Part shown: in pieces, positions 23,755 through 37,819 of the stretch
Layout: the number at the start of each line of letters is the position of its first letter
Numbering within the stretch: the stretch's first letter is position 1
Assembly (NCBI GenBank): GCA_947179155.2
Contig: OX359281.1
Coordinates: 39,538,967-39,602,966, forward strand
Reading direction: 5' to 3'
Origin: Hedera helix
Lineage: Eukaryota > Streptophyta > Magnoliopsida > Apiales > Araliaceae
DNA: 64,000 nucleotides
The notes under the pieces: generated by a model
The model's database searches: none
Seen by the model: the letters and a program-made list of their open reading frames with translations, nothing else
What the model was told of the DNA's origin: nothing
Translations under genes and position numbers: made by a program

Positions 23755-26553
23755 TTACACCTTTCCATACTGATTAGGTATGTGTTGCTGCTGATTCTCT
23801 GTAACATTAGAACTGGTCATACCAAGTCCTTCATTCCGATGCTTTTCCCATCCACCGGTATCAGCCTTGCAATGTGCCCAATAATACAGTATAGACCCAG
23901 CCATGGATAGCAATGAAAGGGCAGCCCCGGCAGCGAACACACCTTTGCGAAGAGTAGAACATGAAAGGTCATCTCCACCAAAGATTCCTCGGTATTTAGT
24001 GTGGTATGCATTCTTTGCGGACCCTGCCAATAAGCATGCCTCCGCCCCTAAAAAGCTTACCCTGTTTATTCATTAAAACCAAATGTTTCAGTGTAAGGAA
24101 ATGATAATTATCTGAGAATTCTAATAAAGAACATAAGCCATAAACAAACTAAACACATCAAAGATTGATAAACAGCATTAGCTGTTAAACACATCATCAG
24201 TTTTATCCCTCCCGCCAAGATTCTTACAGAGAAAAGTCAATACTACTGACATTGGTTAAAGTTGGAAAGAAATATAAAAGCAAATGAAAGAATTAATTTT
24301 TTAAGGCTGAAGTTTCTGGTTCTACAGTTCTAGAGATTGTCAAATTCAGACAGCAGTTTAGTTCAAATGAACATATGATTGATAATATTCAACAACCATA
24401 ACAACATAAACTCCTTTTCATACACAGGCGACTAGAAATGTATGCACCGAAATTGTATTATGGTTTTCTAAAATCATGTCAACTAGTAATTACTAGTTTA
24501 GTTTCTAGACTGCCAGGCTTTGAAACTAAGTTATTGAGGTGTTAATTGTAACCATTAACCATATAAGTGCAAAACATGGCCCTTGCACAAGTTCTAGGAT
24601 TTAAAGTAAAGTGTCCGAAGGCTCATAGTAGGTAAGGTCACCCAACAAAAAAAAAAAATGTTGCACACAGGGAAGTCATCTTTGATATAAGAGAGACACA
24701 AAGCTCTGGTTTTGTAATTGAGAAGCAGGCCTCACTAACTAGTTTGAGTTATCAAAAACATCACAATTTCAAGAAACTTCCTCGTTTCTCAAGGAAAGAG
24801 AAGTATATCTTTTTAAAAAGTAGTAATAAAACCTGTAAGGACATTGTTTATAGTTTTCTTTTTTCTGTTTGTAAAACAATAGACAATGAGATTCAAAACC
24901 TGAAGTCCTCTTTATCAAAGTCCCACGGTAAACTACATGGTTGCAAAGTTGGGATCTTTACTGTAGCCTCAAGTTACATTACTAAGTAGTAAAGTTGGCA
25001 TGTGAAGTCATAGACAACAGAGTTCAAATCACATTGTCTATATAAAAGGTAAAATAAAATATAAACACCAAACCACCAACGGAAACCCTTTTATCAAGTA
25101 CTGATAATAGGTTCACTCCATGAGAATGATTTACACCTTTTGCTACAGAAACTTCTTAAATTGCCCAAATTACCCTAGAAACTCTGAATAGCATCATTCC
25201 ATGTACTTGACCCATAACTTATCAAGCACCACAACACCGCATTTGAGATACGTGTAGGGGTGTGTATAAAGTTTTGATACATGTGATTTGACGCCCCATT
25301 CTAAGCTTTCATCATTATACGGTAAAAATGATTAGAATGTGACAAATTAGGTACAAACTTATACACTACTAACCAGAAAATAATCGAGTTTCTTTACCAA
25401 AATGATGTATTTTTTAAACTACACACTGAAATGCGGCACCTTTAAATATTTATTAAACTCCTGCTCTTGTTAAAGTTATTAATAATGACAACTTCAATTG
25501 AAGTAATAGAACTTCTTTAAACTGCTAAGAAACTCAACCAAATGTCGTTATTCACGATAACAATTTGTCATCGTTAAAACAACTTCCAAATGTGCATGAA
25601 ATCAAGAAATAGTTTGAAAAGTTCCGTCTCTCAATAAAAGGCATCGTTTAGATGAACAATTAAAACATTAAAATATATAGAAATTACCGTTATGGATGAA
25701 AGTTTAAACAAAAAACTACACGCATAAATACTTGGATCAGCATCTCAATCTATTACTGTTACCTCATTTGTGACAAGTGAACTCTCAGGCCGAGTTCAAA
25801 TGCCTTGTCAGTGAGATTTTTAAAAAAATAATTTAAAAAAATGGACCCACAACACAACTTATCAAACAAAACAAAACAGAAAAAGATATCCACAACCACA
25901 CCCACTACAATGATTGAACTATTTTCATCAATCGGACCCCCTTCATCCCAAATTTAACTTACTCCCTTCTTTATGTACCAAATCATGTGATCATATTCTA
26001 CATATTAGCGTGATCCTTGTATTTGCAAGTTAAATAATTGAAGTCTTGATCAAGTACCCTTTTACTTACTTGAACTATATGTAACATAAATTGGGGAAAA
26101 GGAAAGAACTGGAGAAAGGGAGTAAAGTTTACCAGGAGAAGATAAAGAAGAAAACGGCCCAAACAGTAATAGAAGTGCCACTGGTAAGCCCTTTACCGAA
26201 GCAGAAACATTTGGTAACGCCGTTAACAACCGTCTGGCTAATCAGCAACAACCCAAACGCCGATAGCCCGTACGCCGTCGATGCATCCGAATCGTAGGCA
26301 CAGTAAGTGCGTTCATCGTACTTGTCCGGAAGCACTTTCGCCTTCAAATTAATTTACAAACAAAGAAAGATTCGATTAGTAATGCCGCACAATAATAAAG
26401 AAAAGAAAGATATGGGTAAATACATATACGTATATATAGGCATGTATGTATATGTTCTACCGTGCTACGACGGCGTTCAGCACCGATGGCGAGGACGAAG
26501 GCAATGAGATGAAGAGAAATGATAACGGCGAGAATACTGACTGAGACTGCCAT
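23755..26553 (-). CDS. DUF1218 membrane protein (At1g52910/VCC-like)
   Basis: Three exons on the minus strand: 26461-26553 (start ATG), 26133-26341 and 23755-24061 (stop). They join in phase to 202 residues. The protein begins MAVSVSILAVIISLHLIAFV, a signal-anchor or first membrane segment, followed by AERRRST. Three more hydrophobic segments follow (GLSAFGLLLISQTVVNGV, WAVFFFIFSW...VSFLGAEACLLAG, KGVFAAGAALSLLSMAGSIL), making a four-span protein. Cysteines CAY, CFCFGKG and DDLSCSTL and the tail ADTGGWEKH are family marks. DUF1218 members of this type affect vein patterning and lignin deposition in Arabidopsis. No damage is seen. The second intron is about 2.1 kb and contains nothing recognisable. 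Confidence 0.9.
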
Positions 26554-29500
26554 TACCCTAAACCCACTCTTTCTCTCTCTTCTCTTACTGTTTTCTAAGA
26601 CGAAGAATTGGAATTATTGGGGTTTTCCTTTGTCTAATCAGATTATGCTAAGAAGTCGAGTTACTCCAACCAAGCTGAAAGCTTCTGGCTTTTACTTTAA
26701 TGGACAGTGTGCAGAAAAATGCTGTTTTTTCCCGATTAATTGATGCAAAGTGAAAGGAGTGTATGCGTAATGGGTCCCACTCTTTTGACTATCAAATTAG
26801 GGGTTGCTGTGTAGCTGGATTCCGGTTAGGTTGTCGGTTTACCGGTTGTTGTTCTTGTTTTTACCTGCTTTTGCGGGTCACAAAATATCAAGGAATTATT
26901 AATTATCGGGAATAATATACGTAATATGTTAATCTTAATTCTATTTAATTTCATATATTACCTTCTCTGTTCTGTAATAAATATTTTAATATTTAATTTT
27001 TATAATTAAATTAATTATTTTTAAAATTAAAAATCTTAAAAATTATCAAAATATAAGTTAAAAAACTATGATCGTAATAAATCACGAAGAATTTACTACT
27101 AATTAGCCCATGGTCATGTACAAAATATGAATTTTGTTATAAAATTATTTTATTTTTTATATTATAATATACTAATATATAATTATAATATTATTAAATA
27201 TTATTGTCACTAAAAATATAAATTTTAAAGAGAACTAACTAAATTTTAAAAAATGTATGTGAATAAGAGATAGTGATAAATATATAATTATATGATAGTA
27301 AAATATAGATAAAAAGATTTTAAAATGAAATAAAAGATGAAAAAATAATTTCTTTTCCTAGATTTTAAGTTTTTTTTACTAAATTTTAGTGTTGAAGTAA
27401 CATTCCTACGTCCTAGAGTTGAGTGATTTTTGTACTATTTATCATATAACACGCTTACCAATCTCGTACAACACACGAGTAATATGAATAGTAATTTACT
27501 TTGATACATAAAAATAATTTATTCTGATAATTAATTAAATGTAGAATAAATATTTAATTAAAATTTTGCAAAGATAATGATAGTTATAAAATTATTAAAT
27601 ATTTATCTAATTAATAAATTATATATTATAAGTTCCTTCAATTAGTTATTAAGCCAAAAACTTTGAATAAAATGTAGATTTATTTAGTTATAATTATAAG
27701 AAATTAATTATTTTAATTTTATTTAGAATAGATGAATTCGACAAAATTCTAATCTAAATAGAATTATAAAACTTAAGGTTTAATAAATTTAATTTAGTTA
27801 TGACAATTATTTAATAATGAATTTATTATAATTTTTTAACTAATTTATAGTTATTACTAAAATTTAAATTTATTATCAATATAATTAATCATTGATAAAA
27901 TTTTAAGTTTTAATAAATTTAATTTATTTAGAATATTAATTTAATAATAAAATTCAAGAATAATACTAATATAATCAAATAACATGATTTATTAAGAGAT
28001 TTTTTAATATCCTAATAAATTTTTATTAATAAAATTATCTTACATAATTTTAAAATATATATATTTATCTTACATAAAATTGTGCTAGAAAAATCTTATA
28101 ATAAAATTGGTAGATATAAAAATATATATTTTTTATTAGAGCTATAAAAATAAAAGATAGTTTTCTTTTTCCTAACAATGTGTTTTTTTTTATAACTCTT
28201 TACAAATTTGAAAAGTATTTAATTATTTCAAATTTAGATAGTATTTATACTAATTTGAATAGGAAAAAAAAAGATTAACCAAAAATTTAAAAAACAAAGT
28301 TTGTGCTTTTAATTATATTATAGATCCCATACGAAGCACGAGATTTGTTTTGTTATAAAATTATTGCATTATTTATACATTTTTACGTTATATTATACTA
28401 ATATATTAATTCTACTAATGGTAGATTAATGTTGTGTACAATAATTTTTATATAAAGAAAATATTTTCTTCCGAAATATCCTATTTAACTAATAATGTAT
28501 AACTAATTATTGACAAAAAAATTACATAAATTTAAAAATTTACATAAAATAATTCTTTTACTTATATAATATAAATGATAGTATTCCTCTTTAAAATAAT
28601 TTATTTGATTCTATATTCCTACGTTCATCTATTTATGTAATAATAAAATCTTAATTAAATTTAAATAGTCATACTTATTTAATTTAATAATAATAATATA
28701 TAATAAAATATTATTTTTATCAATAATATAAATTTTAAAGAGCACTAACTAAATTAGAAAATGTATAAGAATAAGATATAGTGATAAGTAAATACTTATG
28801 ATATGATAAGTTTAGGGACACATAATCAAATACTCATTCATTTTAATCATTAAAAAGTGGGACATGACATTGATTTCAATATCATATCCCATTTTTTAAT
28901 GGTTAAGATAAATATAATGTCTGGATATTGTACACTTATACTTATTCTAGTAAGAATGTAGATGAATTTTTTTTAAAATTAAATAATAGATGAAAAAATA
29001 ATTTCTTTCTTACTTAATTTACGTATCTATTCCTACATTTTAGGGTTGTAAGGTTGATAGACTATTTTGTGCTATTTATTTTGAAATTAAATAACAAATG
29101 AAAAAATAATTTCTTTTACTAAATTTGAGGTTTTTATTCTCATATTTTAGGGTTGTAGGACATTTTTAAGTTTTAGAATTGAAAGACTATTTTGTGCTAT
29201 ATATATAGTTAGGATTTATTACTAAATTTTAAGGTTGAAAGATTACTCTTAAAATTTAGGGTTGAACGATTGTTTTGTATTATTTGTTATATATATCAAT
29301 ATAGATAGATGTCAAGTTTCACGATTTAAAAATATTATATAAATATTTTTAATTATTAATTTAAAAAATGATCAATGTGATCATTAAAGTCAAACAAAGA
29401 CTTTTATTTTAGGATAAATGGAATAATATCATTCACAATTATAATTACAATTATTTATTTATATATTGTGATAAGTAGGATGTTTATTAATTATGTAGCT

Positions 29501-32289
29501 TTAATTTTGGTTATTCATATCCGTATGTTTCAAGTAAAATGTTTTTCGAAAAATATTTTTTTAATTTTTCAATGTTTAGCATGCAAAGGAAAACATGGTC
29601 AATTATAAAACAGTTTTCGATTAACAAAAAACTATTCATTTATATTAAGAAAATGATTTACAAATCTATGAATTTGAGATTCATAAGTTATTTTTCAGAA
29701 AAGATATTCAATTCTCTCCCAACAATAAAATTTTACTTTTTATTCTCTTGATTTTTTCAACCACTCTTTAACAAATTAATTCATTTTTTTTCTCAACTAA
29801 TTCAATTATTTTATTCATATATATATCCCTTATTCATCTTCAAGATGTCAAGTTTGAAAATATTTCTCTCCTCCTATATTGTCAATTTTTTTTTACCTTT
29901 AGAAGAAATTATAAATATGATAATATTTATTTATTATAATGTAGTGTATATTAAAAAGAAGAAGAAGAAGATGATGATGATGAAGACAAAGTACACTAAA
30001 CAAAATTAATTAATTATTTCAAGTGGAGAAGATGATGATATTTTTCATGTCATTTTCAGTTTAGTAACCAAACAAAGGAAAAATAAGTCATTTTCATTGA
30101 AAACAAGTTAGAAAATATTTTTTAAAAATCATTTTTCCGCAAAAGTTTTATGCGAAACAAACGGAGCCACGTACTTTTAAAATTGGTCAACAAGTGGGCC
30201 AAAGCCCAAATAAAATAAAATTTGTAACAAGACCCCATGCGTGCCTCTTTTAAGCCGAAGGGGATGAGGCTGATAAGCCGGATGGGGCTCATGATGATTG
30301 CAACCATACCAATAAGCTAAAATACAGTAGTGTTAGTGCCACAAGACACATTTGTTCAGTAAGCCACAAATATATTCCGCTTTCCACTAATTATTCTAAA
30401 AATAAATTGAAGGAAAAATAAATATTCTAACTAAGTGGCTTTCTCGATACAATGACTTTGCATGCAGGTATTTTCTTTGTGAATTGCTTAAGATTCCTAA
30501 ATAATGAAAAGGAATATGAAATGGATTTTTAAAAATAATTTTCCACTCCTTTATTTTTTTTTTTAAACTGCTATTTCGTATCCTACTCGAAAAGTATTTT
30601 AATTTACAATTTATTCCCGATAAAATAACAAGCCAACAAGAGTTAAAAAAGAATAAAAATAAAATCTAATTATCAAGTATTAGATAAATTATTTGCACTA
30701 AAATTCAGTCTCATCTAAAATCAACAAACAACATATATAAACTTGTTAATTATAAGAGAGAGAGAGAGAGAGATAAATTCCAGTCTTCAATTCATATCTA
30801 ATAAACTTGATAGTCTTTTTTCCTTCACCTTTAAAATACCAACAAACAAGCACATTAAATTAGGTGGTGGTGTCAGGATCAGAATAAGTAAGGCGATAAC
30901 GGTAACAAAATCTTTAGTGGTAATTCGTTTGCTGCTATTGGAGGGAGGCAATCATGGTGGTTGAGGTGGTGGTGATGGTATTGATGGGTTTAAATTAGTT
31001 GATTTTGGTGTACATTAAATATAAAGATCGTCCGTCAATTTTTCTCCTCTGTACCATGTTGGATACTGCGCATGGTGGCCCATGACTTAGCTGAATTGGC
31101 TCAATCTATCTTTTGGATTTTACTTATTCTTATTTTCTAGTTTTTCACTTATTCATTCATTCAGGCGTTTCTTGACTGTTTATCCAAAACAAATAATAAT
31201 AATAATAATAATCCACTCTCAAGGAATAACAACTCAACTTGAACAATATTTTCTACCAAGACCAACAGCAAAACTGGAGTCATTATCCCCTGCATCTATC
31301 TAGACCAACTGTTCGATCGTTCTCTCTATAGTAAGCCCCAGTTACATACTTACATAACACAACTACTACGGAGGAGGAGGAAATAAACATGCGTCTTTGT
31401 TTTGCTACTCACCAAACACCATTTTCACAATGTAATTAGCGGGCAGAAGCCACCAACAACGACGGCCAAACAACTTAAAAACATTTACAAAGTCCATACT
31501 AACATCATAACATGCTTGATAATAATAAGGGAGAAATATAATTTTTTAATTTTATTTTACTGTATTGCAAAGGGGAAAGGACAGCTAGAATGGCCAATTT
31601 GGAAAAAGTCGTGCAAACCTCGCACTACCTAGACTGCATCCAGGCAGCAAAAGGGAATCCATTTATTCAAGACAAAAATTATCTAGCAGTGCTAAATTTT
31701 AGTACAAGACAACCATATATCTACACTTAATATTTAAACACAGTCAAACAACAGTGAAGTGCAACTAAATTTAAATCTATTATACCTATCAAAATCCCCC
31801 TAGTTATAAACATTACAACCCTTTACAAGGACCATCAGGATTCAGGACACGAAAAGCAGCCAGTTCTAAATAACAAATACAAGGAAAAGGGAGGGGGGAC
31901 TAGATCATGAGTCAAGCATGCTCCCATCATCGCAAAGCACGGCTGCTGCCTACTCACATTTGGCTTAGCCCTTCTGCATCTACTACTCTATAACTCTATT
32001 TTCTCTACTCAATTTTATTCTATCGTTGCTCTCCTTGAGTTCCATAGTGCCCTTCCCCTTGTCTTTCTTTTGACCCCTTCTAATTCTTTTTTTCCACATT
32101 TACCTTCACTATATATTTTGAATATCAAACAAAGGGTAACAAGATAGAGAGATATGTCTCCAATTGAATTGCCATTTCAATTCCCCAAAAACGTGAAAAA
32201 GGTGGTCCATGAATCTACCGCTAAGTGAGTTCCGTTCTTCTCTTGAATGGTGAGAGAGGCTTAACAGAAGGAGAAGTCATCTCTAAATA
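26554..32289. other. AT-rich gene-poor region
   Basis: About 5.7 kb, mostly AT-rich. 28980-29290 has several diverged copies of a unit containing TTTAGGGTTGTA...GACTATTTTGTGCTAT, with a weaker copy near 27400. Also present are a (GA)n run at about 30757-30772 and an AAT run at about 31193-31212. No coding sequence or RNA gene was recognised. Confidence 0.6.
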
Positions 32290-32525
32290 TCATCTACGGC
32301 AGAAGAAATGGAAATCTGGGTGATTGACAAGATGCAGTGACAACCAATTGTCAGCAGCCTGCAAGAGGGAGCTTACCAATAATTAGTCACTGTCTGTCCA
32401 CAAAGATAATTTGAACTTGTATGAAGCCAGACAAAAAACAGGTAATGAAATCTTCGGGACACCATCCATCTCACAGGGATATGCTACAACTGCAGCAGGA
32501 ACAAGAGCAGGAGCACTTTGATTGC
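32290..32525 (-). pseudogene. Orphan C-terminal exon of an unidentified gene
   Basis: On the minus strand a good acceptor (CACACCTTGCAG) is followed by coding-like sequence GNQSAPALVPAAVVAYPCEM...FKLSLWTDSD, then TAA. The same frame continues and regains protein character (QAADNWLSLHLVNHPDFHFF) before TGA at 32290-32292. The composition is clearly not random for this AT-rich region. I do not recognise the family. It could be the last exon of a gene whose other exons were lost, a retained 3' exon with a stop, or a real exon with alternative splicing near GGTAAGCTCC. No upstream exon was found. Confidence 0.35.
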
Positions 32526-33228
32526 CTGCAAGGTGTGGAATGAAGAACTTTAGAAGACATACATAGAAATCAGACTGCAATAAATCTCGGATCCAAGACG
32601 TTGGAAAACATTACTCAAAACAATCATGATTAAAATAGTATCAATCATCATAGGGGGTTTAGGACATAGTAAATCCAGCTACCAAATTCGAAAGGGAAAT
32701 TAACACAAGGAAGGAGGGAGGTAATGGAGGATAGAAGTTTCTAAAAATTTAAGAAGAATCTGAATCAGGAGTAAATGAGAGGTGAACTGGTGAAGGGTCT
32801 CTAGTGGTAACTAGAGGTAAGAAGGTAGACACTCTTTACATGATGGGGGCGCATGTAAGAGGTGTTGAAGACGGGAGAGTTAGGAACAAAAAGATGTGAT
32901 ACAAAACCGTGCGAGATGGAAGAAAAGCTTTGCAAGAGAATCACCAGAGGAAGGCTCTTCGCTTTAAATGAGTACCAAAAGTGAAGAAGGAAAATGGCAG
33001 CTCGCAATTAGGGTACAAAACGGTTGTGAAAGAATTTGACAAAAAAAAATCTGTCAAGTTTGGGTTGGATCCTCCCATCGAGAAGAACCATGCTGATAAG
33101 GCAAAGTTGGGCATGAAGACAATTGAAAATTACAAGAAGCTTGAGTTGAGTCAAGATTTCGTTGGGATTAACTCTAACTGACGGGGTCACGATGGAAGTC
33201 CCTCTCTCATGGATTTAGAGGGGGAGAT

Positions 33229-33904
33229 TGTTCGGTGGGTCCTTCACCTATGAGATAAAATCTTTTTTAGATTAGGAATACTAATATGAAAAGGAATTGG
33301 AGATATGCATTGGTGCGGTGGAATAAGGCAGGAAGCCTACTGCCTATGTGGCTTGGTAATTATCAAAACCGAAGATGGAATGAAATTGAAACTTGTTATG
33401 GCTGTTTTACCTAAACCAAAAAGAAGTTTACTTATTATAATGGGCTGCTTAGTAGGATTTATGATTCAGAAACCAAATTGGAATTGGTTGTCCAAGCAGT
33501 ATATATATATTATATTGTGGGGTCAATGCATGCAATGGAATAAGAAAAAGGTTGAAGCAACAATAGTGAGGTTATCTCGGTAACAAACAGGGGGAGTCAT
33601 GTTGAGCCTGAACGGAATAAGAAAGACAAGTATTTATTCGTGATCCATCACTGGTGTTGATTAATTAACAGTTTTAATTAATTTTTAGTTTTTGGTGGTG
33701 AAGTTAATTAGATTTCTCAATATAATTAAAGGTAAATTTGTACTCTCTCAGTTTATTGTGTAACCTCAAGTTTTAAGGTGTAAAACTTGAAAAGATTATT
33801 GTAAACCTGTTATTTTGATATAGTGGAGATTTGGAGTTTGACCTGTAGTTTTTCCCTTTAGTAGTTTTTCACGTTAAATATTGTGTCTTGCTTGTAAATG
33901 TTTA
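33229..33904 (+). mobile_element. Ty1-copia LTR remnant, left part
   Basis: A polypurine tract (TTAGAGGGGGAGAT) is followed directly by TGTTCGG, the usual 3' LTR start of copia elements. The later part carries the copia-type leader motif (TAGTGGAGATTTGGAG, then TTTTTCCCTTTAGTAGTTTTTCACG...TTGTGTC). It is interrupted at 33904 by a solo gypsy LTR and appears to resume at 37820. No pol domains were found beside it. Confidence 0.55.
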
Positions 33905-36900
33905 TGTAATGTCCTAGAATTTTCACGTATTTATTAATTAAATTATTAATTTAATTTCCAACGAGTTAGTTTTACGAGATTATTTAAATCTTTTTATCTG
34001 ATTAATTAATTACGTAATTAAATGATTATGTAATTAATTACGTAATTAAATGATTATGTAATTAATTACTAGAATTAATTAAAGGGGGTTACTAATATAT
34101 TATTAAATTAGTAAACAAACCCTAAAGTTTTAATATCAAAATAATTGATAAGTTTCTCATTAATTAAATATTCAATTAAATTGAATATAATGAGTTAATT
34201 AAATATAATAAATTAATTAATATGATTATTAATTAATGTAAATAATGTGAAATATTAATAATAATATTTATTAGTCAATTTAGTAATTTAATACTTATGG
34301 GTTAGAATATTTAATTATTTATTCAATCTAATTATTTATTTAATCATGGATTGAATAATTAATGTGTAAATTATTAAATTCGCCCAACATGGGTCAATTA
34401 GTAGCCCAAGTGGAGAATAATAAAATTTGACAAATTAGCAGCCCAAACAATTTAATAGAAGTTCAATTGGTATTTTAAATTAAAGCCCAATGATTGGCCC
34501 ACTTGAAAATTACTTAATAAAACTATTTATTTATTAAAGTAAAAAGCAAGTGTCAATTTTTTTGGGACAAGAAGGCATGTTGCCGGCAATAGGAAAGAAA
34601 GAGAAGGTGAGTGATGTTTTTTATTTATTTTATTTTTCATTTAATTAAATTAAGGTTGCTTGTTTGATTTTTAAAATACATGGACCATCCCTCTTTTCAC
34701 CAACTTTAGTCCTTAAGCCATTTCTTGTGCAAGTATCCAATATAGGTGCATGATGGTCTAGATTATTAGATACAATATGTGTATCTAATATTTTGTAGGA
34801 GTATACTTGCATTTGTAAGACTTGTACATTTCATTATTTTTCTAAGTCTAAAAGAGAGTTGAGAGAAAGCTATAGTGAGAGGAAAAAAATATTTGGGAGA
34901 TCAAGGAAGAAGAAGAAATTCTAAGTTAGTTCATGCCATCCTCCTTCACAACCTATTTTGGAAGAAAAAGGAGAATAACCATTAAATCAAGGTAATGGTT
35001 ATTTTAAATGAAGTTTTGTTTTTAAATTAAATAAATCATCATGTTAGTATAAACATGTTAATATAGTTATTAATGTGTAGTTGTAATATTTATGTCATGC
35101 TTGAGTTTAATATGTTTGGTTTGTATTTTGGTATATTTTATATGCTAAAATATGTGTTTAGTAGTGTATAAACAAGTCTTGGAATTTATGACCAAAAATA
35201 TTTTTATAAACCTTAGGTTTAATGTTCTAATATTATATAACATTAAATCATGAGAAAAACAAAGTTCGAATCACTCAAAATGGAGTTATACACAAAAAGT
35301 TATGATTTGTGGTAGTTTATGTGATGTAAAATTTTTTATAAAAAAATAATGATATTAAATCATGAAAAATTAATTTTTCATGTTATAAATTAATATAAGG
35401 TGATTGATAATTTTTTTGGATTTTTATTGAAGAGTTAAAACTTACTTGATGGTATATTTTTATTTAAAATGTGTGTCGGAACACTATTCACATTCTGCTA
35501 AAGGGAAAAAAAAAAGGGAATAGTACGCGCAATGCGCGCAAGCCTTTGGGCTGAAAAAACGCGGAGCCAAATGACGTCGTATGGTGTCTGTCGAAAGTTA
35601 CTCCGCGCGTACGCGCGGAAGCCGTTTCTAGCTTCTCAAAACGACACCGTTTTGGGCCGTTCTGTATGCTGCACGCGCAATGCGCGGTAGACGGATTTTT
35701 CGAAAATTACAATTTTGCCCCTCCGTGTTTTTCTTGGCAAAATTACCATTCTGCCCTCGGATCAGTTTTCAACTTATTTACGGAAATGCCATTCGGGTTA
35801 AATTTAAATAATTTAAATATTTAAAAACTAATTTAAAATTTTAACAAAAATAATAATAATACAAAAATAATATTGGGGATGATATTTTTCATTAAGTTTA
35901 ATATTTAAATATTTTCAATATTAATCTAGTTAGCTAAATCATGGTTAAGTTAAATAAATTTATTATTTATTTATTATTTTAAATGTTAATAATAAATAAA
36001 TGTGATAAATTAGCAATTATTATTTAATTTCTATTAAATAATAATTAAAGAGAGATGAAATTTATAAATTAATTATTTATTATTTAAATATTATTAAATA
36101 ATAAATAAGGATAATTAAGTAATTAATTATTATTTAATTAGCATTAAATAACGATTAATGAAAATTAAGTTATTAGATTTAATAATTTATTATTTAATTT
36201 AAATAATAAATAAGAATGAATTGATTATTATTTAACCTTAAATAATAATTAAAATTAATTAAACAATTAATTATTATTTAATTGACATTAAATAATAATT
36301 AAAGAGGATTAAAATTAGTAAACTATTATTTAATTTCCTTAAATTAAATAATAAGTAAGGTTAATTACTTAGTTAATTATTGGTTGATTAATATTAAATT
36401 AAAGAAGGTTAAAATTAAGTCAATAATGATTTATTATTTAATTATTATTAAATAATAAGTAAGTACAATTAGTTATTATTTAAAATTAATTAATTTCTAT
36501 TTAATCAAGATTAAATAGTAATTAAATAGAGATTGAGTTAATAAAATAAATTGAATTTAATTATGATTTAATTAAACAATTGTAATAAGTTGTTTAAGAG
36601 TTTAATAAGTGTCTAACGCTTAAGAAAAATATTTTCTAACTTATTAAATTATTAACCTAAAATGATTAAGGGTTTATAAGGTTAATAATATTGTTTTGAC
36701 TAATGTAAATTATGTGTTAGTATTTATGTGTGGTAAATAAGTTCATTATTAAGCGTATAGTTATGCAAATACGCCGTACTAATTATTAGACCGACTTTAT
36801 TAATGTTAGGTCTTTCAAAGCAAGTTAGTTAAAGCTAGACATTTATTGTAGCTGAGCAGACATGCAAGTTCTCTAACCCTACTCATTTTTTTGTTGAACA

Positions 36901-37819
36901 AGTTTCTATACTTGTATTTATTGTCAAAGCTTGAAGTGGTTTAATTATTTAAAATTATCCCACATCCATATTGTTTATAAAATCGCACTTAGTGCACTTG
37001 AAGCTTATTAGTTCTTGATTCATGAACTGTATTAAAAATGTCAAAAGCTAATATTTCAGCTAGACATTACGTTTATAAATTCAATACTTGAATACTTTTA
37101 AAAGTTTATCCAAACCATTGTTGGGTGCGGATTTCTTATATTAAGTCTGAGAATTGAACAACCCTAAATTAAGGGATTTTGTGTCGGGAAACCGACTTTG
37201 GACACCAGTGACTAAATGTAATGCATATACAGCGGGTTGAATAGGCTGATCCCCTTGAAAACCAAACAACTCAAAGGGTTAGAGGAAACTCTATTATACC
37301 CTCGTTAGTTCAGGGTCCTTAGTGACCACTCAGCATTTTAAGATTCAAATATTCTGTTTATTAAAATTTGAATCCTGTTTCATTCACAATTGTTATATCT
37401 ATTGTTGAACCATTGATGATATTTTCCATTCATTCATGATATATTAAATCTCTATGATTGTTCTAAACTTGCTGAGCAAACTAGTTGCTCATTCCTGCTA
37501 TATTATGAACCATTTTTCAGATAGACTCGATTGCTCCAAGAAGGATAAGGGAAAAGGAAAGGTCAAAGCTTAAGTAGCTTATGCATGCTAATCAGATATT
37601 TAAATATGTGTTTACTATTGATAAACCTTTTGTAATTCCTTATGATAGAAACTATTTTATGTTAAGGTTGATAGACCCTGGTATTGTAACCTTTTGAAGG
37701 GAACCAATATGTATTATTCCGCGATATTTAAATGCAATGTATGTATTTAATTGTTAGTAATGTGTTGAATAGTGAGAACCAAACTCGAGGTTATAGAACC
37801 CGGATTTGGGGTCGTCACA
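33905..37819 (+). mobile_element. Solo gypsy-type LTR, 3.9 kb
   Basis: Begins TGTAATGTCCTAG and ends GGGGTCGTCACA, the terminal signature of long plant Ty3-gypsy LTRs. It is flanked on both sides by the same 5 bp, GTTTA (33900-33904 and 37820-37824), a perfect target-site duplication. There is no gag-pol, so it is a solo LTR left by recombination between two LTRs. Inside are long AT-rich tracts of TTATTTAAT type and a CpG-rich block (35524-35690) with GCGCAATGCGCG motifs. Confidence 0.85.

Noticed and set aside
28980..29290. Interstitial telomeric repeat
   Set aside because: TTTAGGG occurs as single, spaced units within a longer repeat, not as a tandem array.
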